Below are positions 36,363 through 43,691 of a stretch of 43,835 nt of DNA, one piece after another. Position numbers and translations under genes: made by a program. Numbering within the stretch: position 1 is the stretch's first letter; each line of letters starts with the position of its first letter. The DNA lies in the NCBI GenBank assembly GCA_934307695.1, contig CAKRCS010000015.1:1-43835 (forward strand). The letters are read 5' to 3'. The stretch is from an uncultured Agathobacter sp. Lineage in GTDB: Bacteria; Bacillota; Clostridia; Lachnospirales; Lachnospiraceae. A model generated the notes under the pieces. It worked only from the letters and a program-made list of their open reading frames with translations. It did not search any database and was not told the DNA's origin.

Positions 36363-38252
36363 CTAATTTGTTGCTTTCCGCGCCTTTTTATTCCGGTACA
36401 TGGCATCGTCCGCAATGTTGATATAATCGTTGAGGCTCTTGGACGGATTATCAGCGATCACATATCCGACGCTCGCCTGAATCTCAAATGGCACATTCAT
36501 CTTCATGCCCTTTTCCAAAATGCGGTGCTCGATGTTTGCGACCAGATGCTTTGCCCTATCCTCGGCATACTCCGGAACCAGCACAACGAACTCATCACCA
36601 CCGTAGCGCATTGCGATTGCTTCCTTCGGACAGCACTCCCGGATCGCATCTGTGACAACGCGGATTGCTTCGTTCCCCATATCATGTCCGAAATTGTCAT
36701 TGATATATTTCAGACAATCCAGATCCCAGAACATGATAAGCAGCGACTCATCATTCTGCATACAGCGCTCGTATTCCGGAATCGCCAGCTTGTTGTATGC
36801 CATACGGTTATATAATCCGGTCAGGGAATCCCTTATGTACAGATTGGAAAGCTTGTCGTTCATCCGCGCCAGAGTCATCCTGTGATACATGTTCTGTGTC
36901 GTCTCAAGGAAAGCGTTGAGCACTTCGTATAACATCTGGGAGTCCATCAGATGATCGCAGTTCTTTAAAATGGTATATCCGATCTCGCGGTCACGGATAT
37001 GAAGCGGTGAAAACAGATAAGTGCTTCCCGCCTCCTCATACTGCTCCCCATCTCCCGGAATAAGCTGCCCCGGCAAACGCTTCAGTCCGCTTAGGATCTG
37101 ATCCTTCCGCGCCGCAAATAGTACGTTCATATTGTCCGGATAGCCGTCGGTGCGGTACTCCGGTTCCTCCTCATGTTCAAGCATCTCGTCCAAATCCTTG
37201 TTGAGCAGGATGTACATCTCATCATAACCGAGCATGGAAAGACTCTTCGGCAGACACGCTGCGATCTCTACATAACTGTTGCAGTTGATCATCTCGCGCT
37301 TTAACTCATACAGCTTCGTCTGCAGACGGCTCTGTATGTCCTCTGCAATGATGCGCTCATTGGCATACTGTCCACGGTCTTTTGTATGCTCCGGGACGCA
37401 GCCACAACTATCCTGAAAAGTCGCCTCTGCCTCAATATAGACTGCGTCATCCTCTTGTGTGCCATCCCAGATCCTGCACATCATTCCCATTGCTGCATAG
37501 GAGATCGACTCCCTGCGGAATCCAATCGTCGAAATACGCGGGCTGTAATAGGATGCCTTGTCAAAATCATCAAAGCCCGTCACCAGAAAATCTTCCGGCA
37601 CTCTGTAGCCATACTTTTCCGATTCGTGGCATATACCCACCGCGATGTTATCGTTGGCACATACAAAAGCGTCCGGCAGAAGTCCATTCTCGTGGAAATG
37701 CGTAAAGCCGATCTCTCCGGTAATGATCTCATAATTACACTGGAAGATCCGTTCCTCCTCCACCGCGATCCCATGCTTGGCAAGCACGTCACGGTAAGCC
37801 GCCAGCCGTACAATATTCTCCTGATTCGCCGGAGGTCCGCCAACAAAATTAATCTTCTGGCAGTGATGAACGGTTATCAGATGTTCTACCATCTTTGCCA
37901 TTGAATTGTAATTATCAATTCCTGCGTAATACAGTCCCGGAATCTTCTCAACCAGCGAGATTGCAGGAGCCTTTGAAGCCTTCACCCGCTCAATGATCTC
38001 TGCCTTTTCCTTCTCGTCACCGATATTCGTCAGCTCCAGAAAAATTCCATCGAACATGGTAAGATCCGACAGCTTCGTGATATTGTACTCTCCATGGTTA
38101 AACTTCTCGTCCATCCCGACGTCACCAAAGCTGTTAAAAATGTAAATATCGGCATCAATTCCACGCTCATCCACATACTGCTTGATTCCAAGTGTCCATG
38201 CATAATTGATGAACTTTGCCCATCCATTTTCGATGATGGCAATCCTCTTCAT
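36363..38252 (-). CDS. Diguanylate cyclase with LacI-type sensor domain
   Basis: This 629-residue protein begins directly with a periplasmic-binding-protein/LacI-type ligand domain (about 1-290, with FVGGPPANQENIVRL, FVCANDNIAVGI and VTGFDDFDKASYY). It has no signal peptide or DNA-binding domain, so it should sense a cytoplasmic ligand, perhaps a sugar. A linker of about 170 residues leads to a GGDEF domain from about 465 (DSLTGLYNRMAYN), with the intact active site RYGGDEF at 549-555. No RxxD inhibitory site precedes GGDEF, so product inhibition is unlikely. It should make cyclic di-GMP in response to its ligand. No EAL domain or c-di-GMP riboswitch is in the window. Confidence 0.9.
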   Translation of the reverse strand: MKRIAIIENGWAKFINYAWTLGIKQYVDERGIDADIYIFNSFGDVGMDEKFNHGEYNITKLSDLTMFDGIFLELTNIGDEKEKAEIIERVKASKAPAISLVEKIPGLYYAGIDNYNSMAKMVEHLITVHHCQKINFVGGPPANQENIVRLAAYRDVLAKHGIAVEEERIFQCNYEIITGEIGFTHFHENGLLPDAFVCANDNIAVGICHESEKYGYRVPEDFLVTGFDDFDKASYYSPRISTIGFRRESISYAAMGMMCRIWDGTQEDDAVYIEAEATFQDSCGCVPEHTKDRGQYANERIIAEDIQSRLQTKLYELKREMINCNSYVEIAACLPKSLSMLGYDEMYILLNKDLDEMLEHEEEPEYRTDGYPDNMNVLFAARKDQILSGLKRLPGQLIPGDGEQYEEAGSTYLFSPLHIRDREIGYTILKNCDHLMDSQMLYEVLNAFLETTQNMYHRMTLARMNDKLSNLYIRDSLTGLYNRMAYNKLAIPEYERCMQNDESLLIMFWDLDCLKYINDNFGHDMGNEAIRVVTDAIRECCPKEAIAMRYGGDEFVVLVPEYAEDRAKHLVANIEHRILEKGMKMNVPFEIQASVGYVIADNPSKSLNDYINIADDAMYRNKKARKATN

Positions 38253-38295
38253 ACTGTAAAATCCCCCATACCTTGTTCCACTAACATCTATGCTA

Positions 38296-38312
38296 TTCCC
38301 GCAGTTCTCCTG
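38296..38312 (-). promoter_or_regulatory. Leader hairpin of the diguanylate cyclase mRNA
   Basis: A 6-bp GC-rich stem (38296-38301 with 38307-38312, 5-nt loop) lies in the ~90-nt 5' leader. It is too small to name as a riboswitch. Confidence 0.35.
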
Positions 38313-38344
38313 CGGTCATATTCAATCACATATCCTTTCTTATT

Positions 38345-38373
38345 AGTATAACCCCGCCCGCCCCAAAGGGCAA
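38345..38373 (-). promoter_or_regulatory. Promoter of the diguanylate cyclase gene
   Basis: On the minus strand, -35 TTGCCC (complement of 38368-38373) and -10 TATACT (complement of 38345-38350) are separated by 17 GC-rich bases, 93 bp upstream of the start codon. Confidence 0.6.
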
Positions 38374-38430
38374 TTAAAAAAGTCCTTTTTTTAAACTAAA
38401 TTTTTCGAAAATTTCACTTCAAAATTTTTG

Positions 38431-38459
38431 TTGCAAATCCGATTGTGATATGATAATAT
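38431..38459 (+). promoter_or_regulatory. Promoter of tRNA-Leu
   Basis: -35 TTGCAA (38431-38436), 17-bp spacer, -10 TAATAT (38454-38459). Transcription would start about 20 nt before the mature tRNA. Confidence 0.65.
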
Positions 38460-38485
38460 ACTGATTGTTCGGTATACGAACAAAT

Positions 38486-38568
38486 GCCGGCGTGTCGGAA
38501 TGGCAGACGAGGCAGACTCAAAATCTGTTGGTGGCAACACCGTATGGGTTCAAGTCCCATTGCCGGCA
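38486..38568 (+). tRNA. tRNA-Leu (CAA anticodon)
   Basis: This 83-nt sequence folds as a class II tRNA. The acceptor stem GCCGGCG pairs with TGCCGGC (one G-T), with discriminator A. The anticodon stem GCAGA/TCTGT encloses loop CTCAAAA, giving anticodon CAA for UUG. A long variable arm (GGTGGCAACACC) and a T arm with TTCAAGT follow. The CCA end is not encoded. A terminator follows immediately. Its 3' end is imperfectly duplicated at 38707-38721. Confidence 0.96.
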
Positions 38569-38583
38569 TTTATAGGAGTAAAA

Positions 38584-38610
38584 AAAGAAGCAGATATCTG
38601 CTTCTTTTTT
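38584..38610 (+). terminator. Terminator of tRNA-Leu
   Basis: The palindrome GAAGCAGATATCTGCTTC (38587-38604) is followed by a run of T. It ends the tRNA transcript and could work in both directions. Confidence 0.9.
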
Positions 38611-38706
38611 TATTTCCATAAAGTTCGGAAAGCCCTTGATTCAACGACCTACGGGCTCCGTTCCGCTTCGGTCAGTACATAACAGACGTCCACCAGATGT
38701 CTTGCA

Positions 38707-38721
38707 CCATTGCCAGCATTT
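38707..38721. repeat. Imperfect duplicate of the tRNA-Leu 3' end (possible att scar)
   Basis: This 15-bp stretch matches 38557-38571, the tRNA 3' end, at 14 of 15 positions. Two copies of TTTGTCATGAA follow at 38731-38753. Integrase-type elements leave such duplications, but no integrase gene remains here. From here to 38960 I see no gene. Confidence 0.4.
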
Positions 38722-38960
38722 TTTAAAAAATTTGTCATGAATTTGTCATGAAAAATTCCTTATTTACGCTGTAAATCTAACCTTTATCGCGTCAATAGGT
38801 ACACCAAATTTGCCAACATATCGCTATGTTCTGTGGTTGAATGCACGGTAGTTCATCCGCCCCTTTCGTTGTAAATTTGATAAACTTTGATATTACATAA
38901 TGTTTGAGTATTATTTCTATCATTTTGAAATCATCTCCACCTACGTTATGTAAGCTTGTA

Positions 38961-38992
38961 AAACAAAAGAGGGATGCGTTATGTTCCCTCTT
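38961..38992 (-). terminator. Terminator of the 64-residue ORF
   Basis: An 8-bp stem (38967-38974 with 38985-38992) overlaps the stop codon and is followed on the minus strand by a T-rich stretch (TTTTGTTTT). Confidence 0.7.
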
Positions 38993-39185
38993 ATTGATAT
39001 CTTGCTTTTAATGCTTCAATTTTCTTTGCATATTCTGCATCCAACTCTGCAAAAAGTTCTCTGTTTGAATCAAGCCCTGCTCTCCATATTCCCTTTCGTT
39101 TTGCAGACTCAATTATCTTCTCCTCCTCATTAAGCTTTTTATTTAACAATTCCAAATACTCATTCTGCGCTTGCTCACTATTCAT
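38991..39185 (-). CDS. Small charged hypothetical protein
   Basis: This 64-residue protein is highly charged and probably helical (NEYLELLNKKLNEEEKII near the start, YAKKIEALKARYQ at the end), suggesting a short coiled coil. AAGGTGG lies 4 bases before the ATG, and a terminator overlaps its stop, which supports a real gene. It sits in mobile DNA beside the tRNA. The family is not recognised. Confidence 0.6.
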   Translation of the reverse strand: MNSEQAQNEYLELLNKKLNEEEKIIESAKRKGIWRAGLDSNRELFAELDAEYAKKIEALKARYQ

Positions 39186-39599
39186 TCAACCACCTTTTAT
39201 ATCCTACCCGTACTCATTTCGCCCATGTTATAGATTTCTCGTGCACCTCATCCTCTTCAGTTAAATCAAAGATATTCATACGTTCGTCTATTTCCACTTT
39301 GTTTCGGCTAAAGCCTTATTTGTATATTACATCCACGTCACGCAGCATTTCAAGTTGATAATCATCAAATAGTTCAAAGCCAGCTTTACTAAAAATTTTC
39401 AGTATATTCTACCTGATGATTGTGCGATAAATCGTGTTTATCAATTATTCCCCCAAAAATCAGCATCAGGAAACACCACTTCCAATACATTATAATATAG
39501 CTATGGCAAGCTCCATCTGCGATTTCTTTCGATGCTTTCCACATACTGATTTATGAAGTTCCCCTGCCATCCCATCGCACTCTTCATGGATTAACATCT
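39186..39599 (-). pseudogene. Decayed mobile-element coding fragments
   Basis: No intact frame exists in this stretch. On the minus strand short coding-like pieces remain in different frames, such as WQGNFINQYVESIERNRRW, FELFDDYQLEMLRDVDVIYK and MNIFDLTEEDEVHEKSITWA, each ended by stops. They look like remnants of one or more genes of an integrative element. I cannot assign a family. Confidence 0.4.
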
Positions 39600-39797
39600 T
39601 TAATCTACCATAGAGCAGTTCTTCAATATTTCATAGTCCTTGGTACTCCCTTCTTTCTTCCCCGGATTGAAGCACTCTACCGGTGTGATAACGCAGTAAG
39701 ACGTGATCATGCGGTTCTGTTCCTCTGAATAAAACTGATTCTGATTTATCTTTACGACCATTCCACATTTTATAATAGCCGTCTGCAATTTCTTCAT
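39600..39797 (-). CDS. Small mobile-element protein behind an attenuator
   Basis: This 65-residue protein starts MKKLQTAIIKCGMVVKINQN and contains QFYSEEQNRMITSY, a pattern I recall from small proteins of clostridial conjugative elements; such homologues are somewhat longer, so the C-terminus may be cut short. AAGGGGAAA precedes the ATG. Upstream lie a promoter and a structured leader ending in a terminator-like hairpin. The function is unknown. Confidence 0.6.
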   Translation of the reverse strand: MKKLQTAIIKCGMVVKINQNQFYSEEQNRMITSYCVITPVECFNPGKKEGSTKDYEILKNCSMVD

Positions 39798-39841
39798 TTT
39801 CCCCTTAAGTTTGCCACACGATCATCTCCTTTCATGGCACT

Positions 39842-39887
39842 AAAAAAGCCTTACAGCTCCATGCATATCATAGAGCCATAAGGCTTT
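39842..39887 (-). promoter_or_regulatory. Attenuator-like terminator in a leader
   Basis: On the minus strand a 9-bp stem (39845-39853 with 39879-39887) with an inner 4-bp GCTC/GAGC stem is followed by six T (complement of 39842-39847). It lies between a promoter at 39968-39996 and the start codon at 39797, so it should stop most transcripts before the gene unless an alternative fold forms. A small GCAA-loop hairpin (CTCA-GCAA-TGAG) lies upstream in the same leader. Confidence 0.65.
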
Positions 39888-39967
39888 AGGCAAATACCGA
39901 CGATTTGGACGCGGACCTCTCATTGCTGAGTGTTCTCCCAGACTTAAAACTATATTTACCTACTACG

Positions 39968-39996
39968 ATTATGCCATATTTTGTTTACTTTTTCAA
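39968..39996 (-). promoter_or_regulatory. Promoter of the attenuated leader
   Basis: On the minus strand, -35 TTGAAA (complement of 39991-39996), 17-bp spacer, -10 CATAAT (complement of 39968-39973). Confidence 0.6.
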
Positions 39997-40017
39997 GAAA
40001 GGCTTTATCTGCAGTGC

Positions 40018-40130
40018 TCAATGGTTCATGATTTTTTCAGAATCTTCCGTATGAAAATAACCATGATGAACATGCCATTCTTTCGTTCTCTTGTCTTTTT
40101 CAATAACCTTGTTTCTTTTATTTTTTGTCC
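40018..40130 (-). pseudogene. C-terminal gene fragment cut at the transposon edge
   Basis: An open frame without a start codon ends at 40018 (VIEKDKRTKEWHVHHGYF near its middle, then KIMNH). It begins almost exactly where the conserved transposon sequence begins (about 40124-40130). It may be the tail of a host or older mobile gene interrupted by the element. The family is unknown. Confidence 0.4.
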
Positions 40131-40140
40131 CTATTTACCT

Positions 40141-40169
40141 TTGTGTGTCTAATACCAATACCTTATAAT
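40141..40169 (+). promoter_or_regulatory. Promoter of leader RNA and transposase 1 (copy A)
   Basis: -35 TTGTGT (40141-40146), 17-bp spacer and -10 TATAAT (40164-40169), the same as copy B in boxes and spacing although the spacer differs. The -35 overlaps the candidate terminal repeat. Confidence 0.65.
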
Positions 40170-40175
40170 TATACA

Positions 40176-40267
40176 TTTCACGAATTGCGTAAGCAATTAG
40201 AAAATCAAGTAGTCCAAATTCAAATACAATCCTAAGAGGCTTTTCAGATAATCTGGAGAGCCTTTTT
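40176..40267 (+). ncRNA. Transposon leader RNA (copy A)
   Basis: Predicted ~92-nt RNA upstream of transposase 1. It has a small 5' hairpin (40183-40188 with 40193-40198, loop GTAA), a conserved unpaired stretch of about 33 nt (40197-40230), and a terminator hairpin (40237-40249 with 40251-40263, T-run 40263-40267). It would end about 57 nt before the transposase start, so it is either a free small RNA or a transcription attenuator. The 5' hairpin and unpaired stretch are nearly identical to copy B at 150-241. Confidence 0.65.
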
Positions 40268-40324
40268 ATATTCCTAGAGTGCATTAGAGAGTATGAATTT
40301 TATTTTTACATGGAGGTTCATACT

Positions 40325-41530
40325 ATGGCACTCACAAATGAAGAACTACAACAAATTTTAAGTGGTTTATCACCAGAAGAACAAAAGGCACTTTTTGAAA
40401 AATTAAGGCAGACTTATGGAGACACTCCAACACCTCAACCACAACCTAAATCCACTTCTTCAACATCAAAGGTTTACTGTTGTATCAAGTGTGGTTCAGT
40501 GAATTACAAGAAAAATGGAGTAACTGCAAAGGGATTGCAACGATACCGATGTAAAGATTGTAATAGTTCGTGGTCTGAAAATTATGGGGACAGTCTTCGC
40601 TACACTCATCTTTCAGAGGACACATGGAAAGAAATGTTAAGAGGCTTTGTAGAGGAACTATCAATATCAAAGATTGCAAAGAATTGTGACCTATCTACAA
40701 AAACAGTCTGGCTTGCAAAGACTAAGGTCAACCAAGCCATAATGACCATGTATGGATATACGGACTTGTTTAGGGGAAATACACAAGCAGATGAATACTA
40801 CACTCGTACAGCCTTTAAGGGTAAACGTGACCCAGAATTTTTCATCTATACACTTCGTAGGATGCCAAGACATCATTACAATTATTATGAAAAAATTGAG
40901 TGGTTAGAGAATGCTGGTTTATATGAGAAACTGCAACGAGAAGAACCAGAGTATCTTGCCGAGTTGTTATCAGATGACCCTAAAATGAAGCGTGGTATCT
41001 CCAATGAGCAATTATGTATTTTGACATTGGTTGATGAAACAGGCAAGCTCTATCTTGAGCCAGTAAGCGTTGGTAGGCTTGAAAAGGCAATGGCAAAAGA
41101 AAAACTCAAACCAAGGTTTACACCAGACAAAAGCAATGTGCTAGTGACTGATGAGCATAATGCTTATAATCGTGTTACCTATGGAACAGGTGCAAAGCAC
41201 GAAGTTGTCAAGGCAGACAAACACGCAAGAGGTAAATACAATTTAGCAAAGGTAAATGCAGTCCATAATGCACTATCGTCATATATGGATAGAACCAAAG
41301 GAAAAGTGTTTAATACAAAGTATATGGATTTAACCTTAATGCTCTTCTGGTGGTTACAAAGGTACAAAAATTATACCACTCAGCAGCAAGTGCAAATGCT
41401 CTGGGATATAATGAATGACAATATATCAGACATTGAACTGCGTGAAAAAGTCAACCAAGTCTCACAAAGTAATTTAATGCATCGAGAAATAACCCTAGAT
41501 ACAAAAGGGCAATTTCCAACAAAGCTATAA
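40325..41530 (+). CDS. IS1595-like transposase (transposase 1)
   Basis: This 401-residue DDE-type transposase has an N-terminal zinc ribbon (CIKC and CKDC pairs at about 53-79), a helix-turn-helix-like region (ISKIAKNCDLSTKTVWLAK) and an ISXO2-type catalytic core. The likely catalytic residues are D156 (QADEYY), D276 (VTDEHNAY) and N315 (NAVHNALSS), matching the DDN type common in IS1595. The frame opens at 40310, but the start at 40325 is chosen because GGAGG lies 8 bases before it. It follows a leader RNA and converges on transposase 2 through a shared terminator. Confidence 0.9.
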   Translation: MALTNEELQQILSGLSPEEQKALFEKLRQTYGDTPTPQPQPKSTSSTSKVYCCIKCGSVNYKKNGVTAKGLQRYRCKDCNSSWSENYGDSLRYTHLSEDTWKEMLRGFVEELSISKIAKNCDLSTKTVWLAKTKVNQAIMTMYGYTDLFRGNTQADEYYTRTAFKGKRDPEFFIYTLRRMPRHHYNYYEKIEWLENAGLYEKLQREEPEYLAELLSDDPKMKRGISNEQLCILTLVDETGKLYLEPVSVGRLEKAMAKEKLKPRFTPDKSNVLVTDEHNAYNRVTYGTGAKHEVVKADKHARGKYNLAKVNAVHNALSSYMDRTKGKVFNTKYMDLTLMLFWWLQRYKNYTTQQQVQMLWDIMNDNISDIELREKVNQVSQSNLMHREITLDTKGQFPTKL

Positions 41531-41547
41531 AAGGCAATTCAAAGTAG

Positions 41548-41572
41548 ACCAGCTACCACAAAAGTAGCTGGT
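41548..41572. terminator. Shared bidirectional terminator between transposases
   Basis: A perfect 9-bp stem (41548-41556 with 41564-41572, 7-nt loop) lies between the convergent stops of the two transposase genes, with T-rich sequence on the plus side. It can serve both. Confidence 0.75.
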
Positions 41573-41582
41573 TTATTCATTT

Positions 41583-42836
41583 TTAATAGTAACCCATACC
41601 ATCAATAGGGAGAGGTCGAGCTGACAATTTTGCTTGTGTAACATTCATCATTTTTGAACGAACAGTATAGCTAACACGCCCCAGCAATATATTGAATAAC
41701 TGCTCACAAAGAATAATTTGACTAACATCCTTATTCTTTTCAAGCCACCAGAACATAATGAGATATAAGTCCAGATATTTTGTAGCTGGCTTATATTCAT
41801 TTGAGCCAAGGAACCTGTCCATAGAACTATGCAACGCATTGATTCTTGAAAGACTATAAGTTCCATAGGAATGACATTTGCTATTGACCACAATATGTTC
41901 AATAGATTCTTTACGGCATAGATATTTATAACTGTTATGTTCGTCAGTAACTAACACAGCCTCGCGAGTAATACGTGAATGTAAATTTTCATACACAGTA
42001 TCAGACTTGGCAGAGCCAGCAGAAACAGGCTGAATATAAATGTTATTGCTACGATCAATAGCAGTCAGTATACAAACGTGCTGGTGGTTTATATCAATGA
42101 TATCTCTGCCTACCATTCGTTTTTGACTACTGTAAATCATTTCCTTCAGCATGGTAGGATTTTCAACAAACAGCTTTTTATAATCATCACCAAGATAATC
42201 AATGCGTTGAGCACGACTTCTATGGTGTCGTGGCAGTCTTCCTAATTTATCAATAAAGAAAGATTTATCCTTACAGCCTTTAAAAGAAATTCTTTCATAC
42301 TTTCCATCAGCTTCAACGATACTATTAAAAGTATCACAGTAACCATAAATATTTTTAAGGCTATCATATATTTTCATCCTACATAACCATGCGGTTTTAG
42401 TTGAAACATTGATATTTTTGGCAAGGTCAGTAAGTGAAATACCAACAACAGTAGCCCTCACAGCTTCTTGCCATTGCCATTCTGACAAGTGCGAATAGTG
42501 TGTAATAAGACCATAGTTCTCAGTAAATGACTTATGGCAATCTTTGCAGAGATACCTTTGCATTCCACCTTTAGTCTTGCCAATTTTCTTTATAGCAGCA
42601 GAACCACAATGCAGACAACAATCAATCGTATATGTAGGCTTGTCCGAATCCGGTAAGGCAGTACGAATTGTTGTATTAACAGTAGCTGGCAAAGACAAAG
42701 ATTGGATAGGTGCTGATTGTGTCATAGGCAGTTCTGACTTCAATCGTTCATACAAAACTTGCTTTTGTGCATCAGTAAGATTGTTTATTCCCTTGAGATA
42801 ATCATAATAGTCCGAGCTATCAGCTAAGAACCTCAA
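41583..42836 (-). CDS. Divergent IS1595-like transposase (transposase 2)
   Basis: This 417-residue protein is co-linear with transposase 1: zinc ribbon (C74, C77, C97, C100), helix-turn-helix-like VSTKTAWLCRMK, then VEADGKYE (D177) and VTDEHNSY (D298). The third catalytic position reads NALHSSMD, with serine 337 where transposase 1 has asparagine. The proteins share many short blocks (RLPRHH, the MFWWL end) but are clearly diverged, so this is not a recent duplicate. The start is a TTG with no clear ribosome site, 23 bp after the nuclease stop, so translation may depend on coupling. It may be an inactive or specialised partner subunit. Confidence 0.85.
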   Translation of the reverse strand: MRFLADSSDYYDYLKGINNLTDAQKQVLYERLKSELPMTQSAPIQSLSLPATVNTTIRTALPDSDKPTYTIDCCLHCGSAAIKKIGKTKGGMQRYLCKDCHKSFTENYGLITHYSHLSEWQWQEAVRATVVGISLTDLAKNINVSTKTAWLCRMKIYDSLKNIYGYCDTFNSIVEADGKYERISFKGCKDKSFFIDKLGRLPRHHRSRAQRIDYLGDDYKKLFVENPTMLKEMIYSSQKRMVGRDIIDINHQHVCILTAIDRSNNIYIQPVSAGSAKSDTVYENLHSRITREAVLVTDEHNSYKYLCRKESIEHIVVNSKCHSYGTYSLSRINALHSSMDRFLGSNEYKPATKYLDLYLIMFWWLEKNKDVSQIILCEQLFNILLGRVSYTVRSKMMNVTQAKLSARPLPIDGMGYY

Positions 42837-42859
42837 GAGTATTTCTGATAGATTACCAA

Positions 42860-43621
42860 CTAACCAGAATCATCAAGTATACTTGTAGTAGCACTTGACT
42901 GCTTATGTTCTTTTTTAGAAAAGTTACAAGCCTGTAATGCACGATAGACCGCACTTTTCTGAATATCAAGAGCCTTTTGTCTTTGTTCCTGTGCTTTGCG
43001 TTCAAGAGATGAAGCTCTGTCAAGATAAGTTTGTGACTGCTCAAAATCAAGATTTGCTTCATCAATCATTCTGTCACGCATTGATTGGATACCCAAAGCT
43101 GGTTGTGATTCTGGCAAGGTCTTTATCCATATAGCATCCTTTGTGTAATGATACAGAATAACACGCATAAGATTGCCATAATTACCATAAGGCACAGGCA
43201 GACCAGCTTCTGCATCTTTGACTAATGTAAATTCATCTTTTAGGAATAACTCAACACCAAGGTCTTTAGCAAATTGCATAGTTTCCTGTGATGCATCCGA
43301 AGTTGCAAAGACCACAGGCAGGCTTGTGACAGTCGTTCCTTTTCTTGCGTGCATACCAGCATATACTTCACTGATAGCTGATTTAGTCAGTGGCTCTTTA
43401 TGACACTTACATTGAATATAGAAACATACATTTCTACAGATTGGTTTAATCACATCAAATGTTGCAATAATGTCAACACCACCATCAAAGCCAGCCTTAT
43501 ATCTTTCTAGGTCAGCTTCATTAGATTGGTTTGTTCTCCATGCTTTAAAACCACACTTATTAAGCATATCTACTACAGCTTTTTCAAATTGTAATCCTTT
43601 TTCAACTGCTGTTGTACTCAT
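42860..43621 (-). CDS. Mrr-like PD-(D/E)XK nuclease
   Basis: This 253-residue protein has a restriction-endonuclease-like domain at about residues 5-130. There is an early Glu in LQFEKAVVDML, the FDGGVDII segment with catalytic Asp (about 50), and the IQCK motif with Gln 70 and Lys 72; this matches the Mrr/RecB-type core. The C-terminal half carries a charged coiled-coil-like stretch (SSLERKAQEQRQKALDIQ). An upstream GTG (43627) is a possible start; the ATG at 43621 is chosen. Transposase 2 follows 23 bp downstream. A TnsA-like strand-cleaving role for transposition is an attractive inference; a stand-alone defence nuclease is the alternative. Confidence 0.8.
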   Translation of the reverse strand: MSTTAVEKGLQFEKAVVDMLNKCGFKAWRTNQSNEADLERYKAGFDGGVDIIATFDVIKPICRNVCFYIQCKCHKEPLTKSAISEVYAGMHARKGTTVTSLPVVFATSDASQETMQFAKDLGVELFLKDEFTLVKDAEAGLPVPYGNYGNLMRVILYHYTKDAIWIKTLPESQPALGIQSMRDRMIDEANLDFEQSQTYLDRASSLERKAQEQRQKALDIQKSAVYRALQACNFSKKEHKQSSATTSILDDSG

Positions 43622-43691
43622 AGGCACCTACTTTCTGACAATATTCGAAATATTCAGACTATTTCAAAACCATCTATTTTTGTTCTTGTGC

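Noticed and set aside
38253..38344. A cyclic di-GMP riboswitch in the diguanylate cyclase leader
   Set aside because: Only a small GC hairpin is visible; the conserved riboswitch sequence elements are not recognisable.
42836..42866. Programmed frameshift joining the nuclease to transposase 2
   Set aside because: The frames overlap for only about 7 bases and no slippery heptamer is present; coupled re-initiation is simpler.
42860..43621. A restriction-modification system
   Set aside because: No methyltransferase or specificity subunit is present; the nuclease is next to transposase genes. A methylation-dependent Mrr enzyme cannot be excluded.
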